A DNA stretch of 64,000 bases, taken from the NCBI RefSeq assembly GCF_023343835.1, contig NC_064447.1, positions 5,410,001 to 5,474,000 of the forward strand, in the 5' to 3' direction. Numbering within the stretch: the stretch's first letter is position 1; the number at the start of each line of letters is the position of its first letter. Source of the DNA: Lagopus muta (taxonomy: Eukaryota; Chordata; Aves; Galliformes; Phasianidae). A model generated the notes under the pieces. That model did no database searches. It was not told the DNA's origin and saw only the letters and a program-made list of their open reading frames with translations. A program made the translations under genes and the position numbers. Positions 9,881-23,690 of this stretch are shown in pieces.

Positions 9881-12800
9881 TTGTAGATCTGTCATCTTGT
9901 TTTGACTTAGCAGATGCAGTGATTCTTTTTCAAAACAGTACATTTGGTGACATTTAAAGAAATCTGTCCTTTACTAGATGCTCAAGTATGGCATTTCTTC
10001 ATTAAACAATGACATGAATAAACTGGTGGCCCTATGTGTTGCAAAATGCTTTTACTATGCAAAAGACACTTGAATGAGGATGTTACAAATGGAATGCGTT
10101 TCCGTGATGTTTTGCAGTCAGCAGCTTGGTGTTGGCTCGGCTGCTTGGGACAATTCTTTAATCCTTATGCTAGAAACAAAAATGTTTAACTATTGCAGAT
10201 GTCCTGCAGGAATGGTTCCCAAGAAACGAGGCATGTCAAGTAACTATGGCTGTTCTTTGGGGAAATTTGAATTTTTCCTTGAAGGACTGGATAGCTTTAA
10301 TGTTTTAATCTGGGAAGTAGGAAAAAAAAAAGGCAAGTATGTGAAAGAGACACAAAAGGATAAAAGCAACCTGCAGGTAATCTCACTTTGTTACAGAGTG
10401 AGATTAGGAACCTTGCATCAGAAAGGCAAAATGGTTCTGCCCTGCATCTGGAGTTGAAAATGCACAAATTCAGACTAGCACTCCTAAGATAGTTTGCTGC
10501 CAGGTTTTATCACTCTCTTAGAACATTGCTGATGTGCAGGAAGAAATGCCAGCTACTTTGAGAACAGAGGGATATGGTAGGGAGGTAAGAGGAAAAAAAA
10601 GAGCCGTGTGATCTGCACCCTTCTCTAATAAAAGAGGTCAGCACCACAATGACAATTCTAATTTCTAATTTCTCTCTAAGCTTTTAAAATCAGTTCCTCA
10701 ACTTTACGTTGTTGAATCCCGAACAGGACAATACATCACTGTAGCTACTCTGCTACAGTCAGTGGTGTTGAGAGAGGGTAGGAAAGGCAGTAATTTGGTC
10801 ACCAAACATATACACACAAAACTGAGGATAGAGGAAGATACTGGAAACTGCTAAAGGGAACCAAAAGGCCCCTTGGGATATCACCTCGATGTCCTGCTCT
10901 TCCACAGACTGCTCTCTGGAGCAGGTCCCAGATGTGGGCACACAGCTGCTCATCTGCCAACAGAATCTCATCCAGCGGGGACGGCGTGGGGCAGCAAACG
11001 GGTGAGAGCACACCTCCCTCCCACATGATGAGCTGCAGCATCACTTGATAGCAACGCTATAAAAGTAGCACTGCTAACACGCTGTGGGCTTTGAAAGGTA
11101 AATCCCTGACTGCTGTAAAACTGAGCAGTGCAATGAAGGCAGTACGTGTATGTCAGTGCAGCCTACTGGAGTCTGTTAATGCAGTATACTGTACGCATTT
11201 GCAGATCTCAGGTGACACTGTGTTCCTGGAGGGGCGCAATGGAAAACAATAAGCCATAAAGCACGTCTGTAGTAATCCAGCAGTCAGGTGACCTTCTGAG
11301 CAGCTTTATGGCAGCCATAAACCCGGCCTGCACTGCCAACGAGCGATGAAACGCAGGGATGCTCATTGCACAGCAGCTCCTGGTCACTCATATTGCTTGG
11401 ACGAGCCACAGGTTGCACAGGCAGCGTTACCTGTGATGATCCATGGCAGTGCCCACATGTGCCCTCTGCACGGTGCTGGCTGTGTGGAGGGAGGCCCACG
11501 TCCCACCCGCCCTTCTGCTGCCTTCCCTGAGGAGAAGTTCACTCTGCTTTCACAGAACCAAGATCTGCCCTCAGACTGCGAATCCAGAGTGCTGCTACGG
11601 GCTGTGGGGACAAGCTCCCCCAAAGCCTTGGTCTGCAGTGCACATCAGCACCGACCCATGGCTGGCCCTGATTTACCCCTCTGAGCGACTCAGCACATCC
11701 AACACAGCCACATGTGCTCCTCATCCCTGCTCTGCCCTGGGCCCTTCTTGTCCGACTGCCCCCCAAAGTCCCATCCATACACCATGGCCCAGCCCAAACT
11801 TCACCTTTCAACCCAGCTCCCACAGAAGTGCCTCCCCTATCAGGTGCAGAGCCCCAGAGTTTTCCAATGGCTTGAATAATACTGCACAGGAGAGACACCC
11901 ACATAGCAGCAGATCGAGACTGGTGTGCAGAGCAATGGGAACACAAACAACTCACTCGCGGTCCCAGTGCCACTTTTTGCCTCCTGTCTGAAAGCAAACT
12001 GTCCAGCTGGCTGGCAGCAGGCACACAGCCATGAGCTGTTGTGTGGCCGGGCTCCGATGTAAAGCGCTGTCCTTTCAGGATGCCCCGTGAGCTGTGTTAC
12101 TGTGCTGGCACAGGGAAACTCCAGTATGCTTTTACACTGATATTGACCTACGTGAAGGAGGGTAAACTTCTGAAAAACCGAATGCCTTAGCTTTATGATA
12201 TACCTTTCCTCCCCCAGCTCTACAGGCTGTAACACAGTGAGTTGAAGATAAAATGGTTGTGGACTGGTTTTTTTTTTGCAACGTTCAATGGTTTGGATCA
12301 GTCGAACAATCAAAGGGCATGGCAGAGGCATGCCTTTCATTGCTGCTATAAACCATCAAACTCAGACTTTGCACCATGTAGAAGTCTGTGTTATAAACAA
12401 GCTCGGCTGCTATCATATTACCATCCTGAGGCTAATTTATATAAACTGCCTTCAGAGCCATGATTAGGTTCAAAAAAACCCCATATGCTGCACAGGCAGA
12501 CCAAATTCCTGGAGTTAAATTTTCAATAACACCACTAATTACTCAGCTATCTACTGTGGGGAAATTCCTGGTTCAGGAAAGTTGCATGCTCTTTCTAGAC
12601 AAGTTTAAGAAGATGGTTAAGTAAATAAAGACGCACTGTTTTTTGTCTTTGAACAGGTTATGTCTCTATTCTGTACATGCTGTATACTCAGGAGCAGTAA
12701 GTTCAGTTCAGCAGATCGATGCAGGGACAAATAAATCTATTGCAATGTTAAGGCAGCATGCAAGGAGAGGCATCAGGACGCATTATTTCCTACAGATGAA

Positions 12801-15800
12801 ATATTTATAGCTGGGGAAATTCTGTCATTTTTCAGGAATACTTGCAGAGGTCACATCCAGGACTGTTTTGAGTGAACCTGCGTGGTTCATCCTCAGTGAT
12901 AGAAAGTTTCTATCACAACACAGAACAAAAAGAGCACTGTTTCTTCTACTTGATGTGATATATATGCTCCCATGATATAATGACCTCCTCCCCAAAGATT
13001 TTTGAGGCAAACACTCCCTCCTTATTTATGTGGAGATCCAGATGTATCTCTGGCTGAGAATACATTAACTCATGCTTGTTCAAATGGCAGCACAGTTACA
13101 CAAAAATTAAAAATCATCGTGCAGGCTTAAGTGCTAAAAAATGCTGATAGCCCAAAAACAAATTCCAAAAAGGTGCTATTTAGTGCATTGGTTCCAGCTC
13201 TGTGTTACTAGAAAACAGCACAAATGTGCTAACCTTTATCAGTCAAAGTCTCTGCTGCCCTGGATTCCCATGCAATTGAAAGCAGAGTCATCTGCAACAA
13301 TGGGAGCTTTATTTATCCTGCACAATTGCTGCCAAAGCAGTCCTGGGACTTCCATGAGACTGCTATGAATATGTTTGGAGTGGGATGAATCTGGCAAAGC
13401 GCTGCTAAACTGCTGTCTCACCAGTCTCAGGTCTGCCGGCTGGCTGCACTGATGGGCAGTTTTTTGTGCAGGGTTGCTAAGGAAATTTTAAAGCTTTTAG
13501 GAGACTGAAATAGCAGTGTTCAGCCTGCCTCCCTGCTAGAGACTCACGATTGCTGTTCCCTCTAGAGGCGGTGGAGAGGATGTAATTGCTGCTGTGATGA
13601 CAGCTGATGAAGATTTAGGGTAGGGACTGCGGTCTGTGCCCAGCCCTGCGTCCCGCATGTACAGCTCCCAGTGGGGACACCGGGGGCTGCAAGTGAAGAA
13701 TGAAGAGATGAGGAAAGGGTGAAATGTGAATCATGTGGTGCTGTCTTTCTGTTGACTCTCTGGACCCCGTTATGAGATTGTCCGTTCTTTTCATTATTCA
13801 AGGTGGCAGCAGGTGTGTACCTAAGGAACAACAGTTTAAGAGTTGCCTTTGAATTAGGGACACTTACAAATATGCTGCAGGGCATTTGTCAGCTGCACCA
13901 TGGGAGAAATCCGTGGCCTTCTGGGTGTCCTACTGAACTGGTCATAATCTTGTTAGCCTCTCTAATACGACCTACTTCTTCCCTGGCCTGAGTCACCCTG
14001 TTTCATAGCAGACGATAATGAAGCTAAATCTGCTTTCCAGCATGTAGGACTCTCAAAAGAAGCGTGGTTTGCTGACAGATCAGGGCTTGGTGCAGGAGCA
14101 GCAGTACTGGTGGGTTCCCACAGGAGAACACGCTGTGCAGTCCAGAAGCCTTGTTGGACATTGTTATCAAACTTCGGTAGCAGTGAGAATTTAAGGGCAT
14201 CAAAGTGATAACGTACCTACAAAGCTCACTGACTGCATCCTAGGAGATGGAGCCTCAAGTATTGTGCATCCTAAGACATCTTGGCGTCTCTATCATACTA
14301 TATTTCACTGCTTCACAGTTAGGAAAAGTTCTGGGTCTCTCTTGTAAGGGGAATTTTCAAATCATCCCTGAAAATAAAACATCAATGTGAATTTTAATGA
14401 GAATAATTTTTCCTCTTTCATGAAAGTGACTTTTAATTTATGCGCTCTTTCTGGCTGCTCAGTAAATGGTCCTGAGGCTGAACCAAAGTTCAGACCAGGT
14501 CCAAACTGCTTTTGGTGGCCACAACTTAAAGAAATAGAGAACAACAAAACAGTGTGGAAAGTATTCTCTGTGGTGATGCTGACCTTACTCTAAAAGAGTT
14601 GAAAAGGGAGAGGCAAGAAGCAAATAAAAGATGAAAGTAACTAAATGTAGCTACTTGAACTCTTGCCAGAGTGGAGGTGAGAACCTTTTGAACAGCAAAC
14701 ATCCAGGCATGGGCGCTTCTACTTGTGGAAAAACATAAATTGGAAAAGCCACTCAATTCTACAGCTTGAGTTTAGGGTGATTAAGGATTCTGGGAGTATA
14801 TTTCTTAACAAATAACCCTTCATGTGGGAAAAACACACTCAGAGACTTTGGTTTGTCAGAGCAAATGTGTATTCCAGGTACATGCCAAGCCTGAGAACTA
14901 GATTCTTGAAAGTGTTACCTTGTTCTTTTGGAAGAAGGCATCTGTTCTGCTACCAATACTAAATGAGTAGTTATTTTTAAAGATGCATCCTGAAGTGGTG
15001 GATGTTCCCCATCAGGAGTCATTTTAAGCTACTGCTGGGAGGAACTTGCAGAGCACAGACAGAGCAACGAGGGTGAGCTTACACCAAGGGGTTCTCATGG
15101 CAGATTTTGAAGATTTTGACTTGTCTTCAAAGGTATAAGCTTATCTTGACGTGTGGTTGCATTAAGCTGCCCCAGATGAGGTCTGCCATGTAAAACAACA
15201 GGCGTGGGTTTCCTCAGGTGGTCATCATCACTCAATGGACTGCAATCCAAATGCACGGTTGATCCCAAGGTGAGGTGATGGATACTGGGGCAAACTGAGA
15301 TGCACTGCCTGGGCAAAACCAACATGTAGTAGACCCAGAATTAGAGCTTGGTGTAAAGCCCAGAGTATCACCGTGACAACCCCCGAACATGATAAATGTG
15401 ACAAACTTCTAAGCAATGCATGTAGATGTAGCCAAAGTTTCTATGCAACATTTGGTTGTTATTTCTATCTTGAGATCTACTGCAGTTATTCAGGAAGGAT
15501 AGTATCACAGCTTGCAAGACCACATATGTAAGGTATGCAGTGCATGCAAGGTCATGTGCACAGAGATGGATTCTCCCTAGTTATCAGATGCCTGGGAGAA
15601 TCTGTGTCATCCTGATGCCAAGAGCAATAAAGCCCAGTGTCATAAGTCAATGGAAAGCAAAGCCTGTAGTTTGACAGCGGCTCAGAAATACTTAGCAGTT
15701 CCCAAAACATACATTTTTCCCTACCATTGTCACCTTGGGTTGCTGAAGGTTGTTTGCTTTTCATTTTGGTTTAAACCTCCATTAATTCTGGCACAGTGTC

Positions 15801-17605
15801 AATATATGATGTCCTTAGACAACGGCTCGTTCACCCTCTGCCTCTATTCTTAAAGCCCAAAGCCTGAGACATTTTTCAGAGGGAAGAGAAAAAAGGACTG
15901 TCCTGCTTTATGAGGAGGCTCTGGTGAAACACTAGGATGCAAACCTCAGCAGTAAATGAGAGTCAAAGAGTTTGCAGGAGGTGATGGGAATGGTCTGTAG
16001 CAACAAGTTCAACTTTCAACTCCTCTGGCTTTGTTTTAGCTGTGTAAAACTCTGAATGCATGTAGCAATTCTGTGTCCCAAGAAGCTTATGGCTAACTGC
16101 TACAGGAAGTTGTAATACAACACTGTTGTTCGACTGTGCTAACATTGCTCAGCTTTGCAAGGCTCTTAGAGGAGAAATGGATATTTGAATGAATGAATGA
16201 AATCTTTGACCAAAAGAGGGAAAAATAGTGATCCCATTTGCCTCCTATTCTGCCTCCCACAAAAAATGTTTGACTAGAACTTTCCTGATGGTGCCAAAGC
16301 CTGATCTGTAGCACATAAAATACAGCACTATCAAAATATGAATTGGTCATGAAGCATCCCACTCCTGGCACACACATATGCTGCCAGTGGTGAGCTTGTC
16401 AGGTTGCACAGGTTACAAGCAGACAGTGGGCTGCAGGCTGTTGTGCCTCATGGGGAGGGAGAGCAGTCACCAGGAGTGAGGGATCTTTAGAACAGTATGA
16501 ATGAGCAAAGAAGTTCTGATCCCGTGTGAGCACTGTTCAGAGCTGAACGCTCTGCAGGCGAGTTCCTCCTGACTGTGAGCTCCCTGGCAGCTCAGACGTG
16601 GCCCAGAGGTGACCACTGGGAATGGAAGTGGAGGTCTCAAATTAGACTTCAGTCAAACATCAACAGCTAGGAGACAATGGAGATCTTTTTTTCCTAGCAG
16701 CAATACTGTGTTTGGGCCAGATCACAGCACTGGGCTGAAATTCCTGTGGGATTTTCTGGAGAACTTCAGCCTCCCAACCTCTTTTGCTGTTATGCATAAA
16801 ACAAAGAACATTTTTATTTGCGGAACGTATCAACTTGCTTAGAACAATACCAGCAGATGAGAACATAGCCTCGTCTCCTTTTTTTAGTAAGTTTTCAAAC
16901 CAGCATGATCTAATCATTCATGCAACAAAATCCAAAGGAATCTGACACTCACTCCCTTGGCAGCACGATGGAAGGCTGAATTAAATGGGAAAGCCAGCTC
17001 TTGGCAACAGAGAATTTCCCTTTGTGAGCAGTATCAAACATACAGGCTCGCACCCTCAGCTGGTACGAAGGAGGGTTAGGCTACACCAGGAACCATTTCT
17101 TCTTCAGGTTGACTCCAGTAGGTAAGATGAAAGGAGAAAATCTTAAAGAAGGACCAAGATGCTACAAAGGCTTGTATTGATAGCACTCTACAGCACTCTA
17201 CAGATTTGGTCAGATAAAACTCCTGTCATCAAATGCCTTGGTTATCTGCAGGGACTGTATGTAGGCCAGCAGAAGGCTACTGGCATCAGACATGGGAACT
17301 GTTTGTGAGCAGGAAGCACAGAGCTGGGAGCACACAGCCTGCAGCCCTGTAATTCCTCAGAGCAAAGGTACAGCTCTACTCCTCATTTGCACAAATAAAG
17401 CTAATTGCACATGGTCTATCAGGAAGGGTACGGTTAGAAGTGCTGGTGATAACAGCACCAGGAGCACCATGTGGGAGCCTCCGGGCACTGAGCTTGTGCC
17501 AGGGATCCTGGTGTACTGCCAGCTCCAACTGCCACACTGTGCAGGTGAGACGGGGCCTCTTATGGTGGGTGGACCTGTCTGAACAGTACTGCACTACTGC
17601 ATTAA
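9881..17605. other. Intergenic DNA, no gene recognised
   Basis: About 7.7 kb with no gene I can support. The part from 11.28 to 12.05 kb is richer in G+C and carries overlapping open frames on both strands (182 codons plus, 161 and 166 codons minus). None resembles a known family and they overlap antisense, so I read them as composition effects. A short (GAAT)3 lies near 16190. No CR1 tail is visible. Confidence 0.5.
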
Positions 17606-17650
17606 TCTCTCCTCCCCTCTCCTCCCCTCCCCTCCTCTCCCCTCCTCTCC
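17606..17650 (+). repeat. Pyrimidine-rich simple repeat, (CTCCC)n-like
   Basis: A run of about 45 bases of only C and T in CTCCC/CTCCT units on the plus strand. It is a homopurine-homopyrimidine tract able to form triplex DNA in principle. Confidence 0.9.
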
Positions 17651-19506
17651 ATCCAAAATCTTACTGATGGATGAAGCAGATTCTGGTAACCTTCAGGCCA
17701 GGAATCTTTAACCTTATTCACCTCTTACTGAGTAAAGAACTGACTGATTTCCATCTGATGACTTAGGAAACAGTTTATACTTAGATTGCCTAGGATGGTA
17801 TATTTTGTCTATTGATATCCTCGCAAAGGAGGATACAGGTAGATGGCATAGGAAAGAGCCTTCAACCAAGCACAGAGCTTTAGTGATAGAAATTTTATCA
17901 CATCTATTTCAGAAGATGCTTTAATATTGGGGAAAATGGTAGAACAGAAGTGAGCAGACATGAACATGATTTGTAGCTTTGTGGATGAACTGCAAACCAC
18001 AACACCAGGGCAGTTCTATCACAAAAAAGAAAACCCAATGCCCCAGTTGGTTTCTATTACACACAATAGTTAAAAAGGGATGATGGTGGCTAAATTTTAC
18101 CTCTGGACGGAATAAAGCATGCCCCAGCCACACTGGGTATTTTATTTTCCTGTCTAGGTGTGCACAGCATGCACTCTACGTAATGAAGGATAATTATGTC
18201 AGTGCATAATGAGAGATAAAAAGCAGTGAGTGAGATGCTCGTGATGAGATCAGTATGACAATCCTGAAGGCATTCCTACCTGGCATGTGGCTTGGGGCCA
18301 CGTCTGGGGTGAGGGTCAAGAAGCCACCTGGAGTGCTGTATGGCTCCAGTGAGGGCATTCAGCTTTTCTTTGCCCCCACTTCCCATGTGATGCAAATTAA
18401 AGACCTTTCAGATGAACATCACCTCTCTGCAGAGGACCTATCAAAAACTCAGGCGATGTCTGCATCATTTCAATGTCCTTTCCAAAGTGCTTTGTAGCAA
18501 GGTTTTACAGAGCTGAGCTTGGAGAGGACAGCAGCGTTGTTAAAAACCATTCCATTGTCAGCAATGCCTTTGTGTTTACCTCTCCAAAACACTTCTTTAA
18601 GGCTGTTCATGTAATGCTGGAACAAGAGTGGGAAATGCCTCGTCTCAGACTTCCTGTTGTCAAAGCAAAAAATAACTCCTGCACAGGAGCTGGCATGGGC
18701 CCAACCCACACTGTGCTGTGACACAGGGCCTTCAGATGGCTCACAGGGTGGCACTGGGGTGGCACTGCTGGGAATGCAGCCTCTGTGCTCTTCCGGGTCG
18801 TGCACTATTTGTAACTCCAATAGCAGAGAATGAGGCAGGTGCTACACTGGGTCGAAGTCCAAAGAGCATCGTGTTCTCATTATGAGCATTGTGTTGCCAT
18901 CATAGATAACTATAATCTGACATCTCAATTCCTTTTCTTTTTTTTAAACTGCACAAAGGCACTGAAGCCAGAGACTCCGTGGTGACAGCGCAGGAGATGT
19001 CTGTTGTTCTTCCTGACTGTGTGTTTTATCTTATGGGGATTCCAGGGTATTGCTGTGGAAATGCCAGATATTAGAACTTCATTATACTTCTGTTTGCAAA
19101 ACAGATCTTATCTCTCCTCATACAGACAATTACCCTGGCAGGCACATTCTGGAAAAATAACAGCCAAAAAGAATGAAAACTCTTTTCAATTGCTTTGTTG
19201 AAAAAGCAAAATCTGATGCAAGTTCACTCAGCCAGCCAAATACCCCGCTCATGCACTGCTCCAGTTCTGTAAATTTGAGCTGCTGGTGCTTCCTGAACCT
19301 TTTTCCAACTGCAGCTACGTTACGAAGTTGGATGCTTTTCCTGAAACCTACAGCAGCACACAGCTCCTGAAACACGAAGCAGGGCGATGCATTCTGCTCA
19401 CCCACTGCTGCACCATGCACATCCTGAAGTGAGAGGTGCAGCGCATCGCTGGGCCCACTGTGAACCAAGGACTTGGAGGGTCAGCACTCAGGGTTCAGTA
19501 CAAAAG
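17651..19506. other. Intergenic DNA, no gene recognised
   Basis: No recognisable gene or repeat. Short open frames on both strands near 18.5-18.8 kb overlap antisense and show no family resemblance. Confidence 0.5.
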
Positions 19507-19755
19507 TCATAGAATCATAGAATGGCCTGGGAAAAGGAGCACAATGCTCATCCAGTTCCAACCCCCTGCTATGTGCAGGGTCACCAACCAGCAGAGCAGC
19601 CTGGCCTTGAATGCCTCCAGGGATGGGGCATCCACAGCCTCCTTGGGCAATGTGTTCCAATGCCTCACCACCCTCTGGGTGAAAAGCTTCCTCTTAATAT
19701 CCAACCTAAAGCTCCCCTGTCTCAGTTTAAGACCATTCCCCCGTGTCCTATCCGC
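19507..19755 (-). mobile_element. CR1 LINE, 3'-end fragment
   Basis: Begins with the inverted CR1 tail CATAGAATCATAGAATGG and continues through the standard CR1 3' region in reverse. On the minus strand it encodes the end of the CR1 reverse-transcriptase ORF ([20 protein letters not shown], then SLEAFKARL). About 250 bp survive, the usual 5'-truncated form of this non-LTR retrotransposon in birds. Confidence 0.93.
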
Positions 19756-21868
19756 TTGACATTAAGAGTTAACAATGCAAAACTGATTGCTGAATTGCAA
19801 ATCTGATACTTTCTAGTCCCACCAAAACAAAACCCCACACTCATGCAATTTAGCCAGAGCTATGGACTGATCCACATTTCCCAAGAATTACTGTGATAGG
19901 ACAACATGAATTTACTGCCAAAAACCTGGCGATGTCTAACATAATCATCTCAGTTTTGTGGGCAGCAGTTTTGTTTCTGTCACTGCAAGAATGAATTCTT
20001 TGTGCTGTCAGTGTTTGCCAGGCTCCCCATTCCCAAACAGCACCAAGCAGAGGTTCTGCACACCAGCAGGTTCTGAACACAGAGGGCAGAACCCCCGTAG
20101 GGCCATGGGCTGTGGCGAGTGCCACTGAGATCCGTGCTCCAGTTTGGGATTGCTGGCATTTAACGCATTGTATGTTAAGACTGATGACTGGATGACACAA
20201 GAGACAGTGATGTAACCCTCCGAGGTAAGCTGGCTCCTCGCCTTTGCCGGCCTCGCAGCTCAGCACGGCACTGACTTCAACGAATCGGGAAATTTATGAG
20301 AGATCTCTGCTCTAAATCTGTAATTTTCCCAAAGCTCCAAAAGATAAATCTACGTTACAAAAGGCTCAGTTCCGTCTGTCGTGTCTCAAACGTCAGTGGC
20401 CGAGGCACGTCTACGCGTTTTGCCAAGAGCACAGAGTTGCTCAGAGCGCGATGCAGGTGGCAGCAGCACAGCACGGCCTCCGCTCCGGGCAGCATCTGAC
20501 CTAATGGCTGCCATTGCCAAAGCACTCAGCATCGCCGTGCGCGCCTTTTCAATCTTCTTCCTTTCCTAAATCCGCCTGCTGACTCTTACCTTTGTTCTGC
20601 TAATCACCAGTGCCCGGAGCGGCTGGGGGAAGAGATTCCCTTCCCTCGAGCAGATAAGAGGGGTGGGCTTTATGTGAAATATCTGTGAAAACTATCAATT
20701 CCCAAAAGCGTTACTTGTCCACTGGCTATCCCTAGAACATCTGTTTTAGAAGAATTTTGATGACATTTAGTCGTGTGGGATTGTATATTGGGTTGGTTGT
20801 TTCGTCAGAAAGACACAGCAGCCAGTTGACAAGATGCACAATGAAAAAAAGATCAGTTTAAAAATGTGAGTTACTCCATTTTAATTTTAAATATTACTCC
20901 AGATACACCACGACACGTAGATCCCCAGCCAAGGATAGCAGAGCACCTACACACAAACACCGGAGAGAAATGTTTCAGGTGAGGAACTGACCGTTGTTAC
21001 AACCTTTCGCACTTCTTTAAAGCCAAAGAGGGCAGCTGTGACAAACCAATCCTGCTCTCAGCCCTCTTCAGACCGTTCTCGCCTCTTTTCCTCCCTCAGG
21101 CGCTATGGCAGAGGGCGACAGCAGACCCGAGGTTCTGCTGCTCATCTCGGCCTGCAGTGCATACACCTCACTGAAACACAACAGCTCTGATGGAAAGAGA
21201 TTTTCTGTAACGCTGTGTCCACAAGGAAGCTGTTTTCAGAGGAACGTTACAGTAACTGCTACCTTAAACTTGGTCAATGCCGGGCAGTGGCATCACATGA
21301 GCGTGGATGGTTTCTGTGCTCTGATCCCACAAAGTGCCTGGCTTTTAATGCGCAACCACATGGACACACTTGGTCCTTAGTGCTGGTGTTTTGCTCCCCT
21401 TCCTCTGACAGCTCCAGCAGAGCAGCCAGCAGTTCTGTCCTCCCTCCAGGACTGGTGCTGGCACTGAGCTCAACCAGCAGGCAGTGGGTGCCATGTGCCT
21501 CCCAAAACATCCTGCAGAGAGAGAAGGGCTCTAACCCAGCACAGGCTTTTCATGGTGAGCCCAGTGACGCAGGAAGGAGAACCTCTTTCAAAGCTGCTCA
21601 GTTCACCTCAAGTTTGTGAAATCAACATCAAACACAGCCATGCTTTGTAAGGGCCATCTCTCTTCCAGCTTCTGGGGAGAAGGAAGTTTTAGTGTTTTGG
21701 CCACAAGCAATGGCACCCATACAAACATTTAGTGTGCACAATGACAATACTCTGTATCTTAGCACATCCGTACTTCAGAAGGCACCAACAGGGATTTAAA
21801 CCCATCTGAATGCCCAGCAGGCACTGGGCAGGATAGAAAATGGGATTTGAAAAAATGCTTGCAGTCTT
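19756..21868. other. Intergenic DNA with a moderately CpG-rich patch
   Basis: No gene recognised. From about 20.38 to 20.56 kb CpG dinucleotides are more frequent than in the surroundings (several ACGTC, GCGCG and CCGTGCGCG stretches), but the patch is under 200 bp and lacks GC boxes. It may be a short regulatory element or an old CpG-bearing repeat. A GATA-type AGATAAG lies just downstream near 20.65 kb. Confidence 0.4.
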
Positions 21869-21976
21869 CATGGAATCAGAGAATCAAAGAATGGTTTGGT
21901 TTGGAAGGGACCTTACAGCCATGCAGTTCCAACCCCCTGCCCTGGGCTGGTTGCTCCCATCAGCTCAGACTTTCCC
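21869..21976 (-). mobile_element. CR1 LINE, short 3'-end fragment
   Basis: Starts with the inverted tail (ATGGAATCAGAGAATCAAAG) followed by the CR1 3' UTR signature TTTGGAAGGGACCTTACAGC and GTTCCAACCCCCTGCC. Only about 108 bp are recognisable. Confidence 0.88.
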
Positions 21977-23339
21977 AGTCATCTAATATAAGAACAAACA
22001 GCTCTTAGACAGAAGAAACTCTTTCTCCATAGAGACCTAAATGCTGTCAGATGCAGCAAAGAATATGCTGGGAATTGGCCTTCTCTATAGAGAAGGGTTG
22101 TGCTAAAGAGTGAAACAGCTGTGAGGTTCCTACCACAAACCTGCAGATGGGATGGAAACAGGAAAGCAGGCACCAGCAGCACTGCTCACACCATGCAGGT
22201 CAGTGCTCAGCAGGTCTGCAGAGAGGAGCTGAGGCAGCGCTGAGAGGAGAAAGGCATGAAAATACGAGAGTAGGAGTAAATAAAGCCAGAATATGACCCA
22301 AGTTATCAAAGAGAAGAGTACCCAGAGGAGATCTACAGCAGCCCATGGAAAAGAAAATAATATTGCAATTACGGTTTTACTATTATTATTATTTTGTGCC
22401 TGTGAAGAGCATTAACAGCTTCATCAAGAGACGATGGAGATGGCCTGGAGGTGAGTTTGTGTTGTGCCATTCCGTGATGGATGGATGGGAGGTGAGGGCC
22501 ACCACAAAGGTTTTGAAACTTCCGTGTTGCAGCCCTTGTACGGCTTGTTCTCGATACTCTTTTATTTCTGTGCATGCACGTGCATACTGGCACTCTTCAT
22601 GTTTTAAATGCTGTCACGAGAGAGAAATCTGGCGATGGGCCCCATCATTCACCAATGCTTCTTCCACAGGTGACATTGCACCAGCAAAGCCCAGCGCGCT
22701 CACCATCCTATCTGAGAGCCAATGATCCAGAAACTCTCAGCATTTTTCTCTGTAGTATTTATCCAATTCACATTACTCACATACTGTTTTAACTCCAAAA
22801 TGTTTTTTGTTATTTTGTTTTTTAAAGAAACCCTCTCAAAGAGATGCCCAGTATTAGAGTTCTCATTAGTATTTAGTAACCTTTTAAGGTAAACTGAAAT
22901 CTCCCACTTCAAGTAGCAGGTTGAATTAATAGGATGGTTTTTATTGGGGGAAAATGTTCCCTGTCAAATTGTGCTGATGTGTACAGTGCTGTTAGTGCTA
23001 AAGTCCCATTTATGTTTAATTAATACATTAATTAAGTAGGTATTTGTTTTCCTACCTAGAAGTGCCTGGGGCTGATGGTGTAATAACTCACGCAGTGCCA
23101 GGAGGAATTCATTTTGGAGCAAAAAGTTATCTGTTGGAATTTCTGAATCTATTTGAGAAAGCCTGAAATGTTGGTAAGTGGAGCCTGGAGGAAAGGATGT
23201 CACGTCCCCTCCCCTACAGGTGAGCGCTAAGGTAAAGAAATGAGAAAGTCTCTTAGCCTGAAGTTACCAAACTCATTCTGAACTCACCAGAGAAACGTTG
23301 TTTTCCTACACAGACTGTCCTGGCGGATGCACGCTGCCT
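21977..23339. other. Intergenic DNA, no gene recognised; one perfect 18-bp palindrome
   Basis: No gene or transposon recognised. At 22079-22096 the sequence CCTTCTCTATAGAGAAGG equals its own reverse complement. A short (TAT)n lies near 22378-22393. Confidence 0.5.
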
Positions 23340-23690
23340 GAAAATGCCCCTTCTAACGTGGGGAGGACTTGGACACTCGGATACTTGGCACAGCTTCGGT
23401 GTTGAACCTATTCCCTCCCGCGTTGTCTTTGCCCTCTCGTTGCTGGGAAGCGGCTCAAATGTGCCGACGCAGCGAAGCCCATCTCGCCAACCTTTCCTCG
23501 GAGCGCGCCGAGCACCGCAGCGCCGCTCCGGACCGCCGCCCCGCAGCCCCGCTCCGCTCCCGGCTCCCAACTCCCGGCTCTCTGCGGCCAGCAGGGGGCG
23601 GCAGAGGCGTGCGGGCGGCGGCGGCACGGGCACGGGTTCGAGCCCCGAGACCTTCGTCACGTTTCCTGAAGCAAAAAGGAAAAGCCTTCT
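23340..23690. promoter_or_regulatory. Orphan CpG island with a CTCF-type motif
   Basis: About 350 bp far richer in G+C and in CpG than the flanks, with GCGCGCC, CCGCCGCCCCGC and GCGGGCGGCGGCGG runs. It lies about 17 kb upstream of HAPSTR1 and has no recognisable coding exon; the open frames here (148 and 107 codons plus, 149 minus) overlap on both strands and look like composition effects. It could be the promoter of an unannotated non-coding RNA, a distal regulatory element, or a small CpG island kept unmethylated by CTCF. Confidence 0.65.
23586..23602 (+). promoter_or_regulatory. CTCF core motif
   Basis: The sequence GGCCAGCAGGGGGCGGC fits the vertebrate CTCF core (CCANNAGGGGGCGC-like) at nearly every informative position. 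It lies within the orphan CpG island. The motif match is seen directly; occupancy and insulator or loop-anchor function are inference. Confidence 0.75.

Noticed and set aside
11346..12340. Overlapping open frames of 160-180 codons on both strands
   Set aside because: Mutually antisense, no family match, Pro/Cys/Ser-rich composition expected from a locally GC-rich segment.
23635..23645. tRNA B-box-like GGTTCGAGCCC
   Set aside because: No A box at the right distance upstream and no cloverleaf can be drawn from the surrounding GC-rich sequence.
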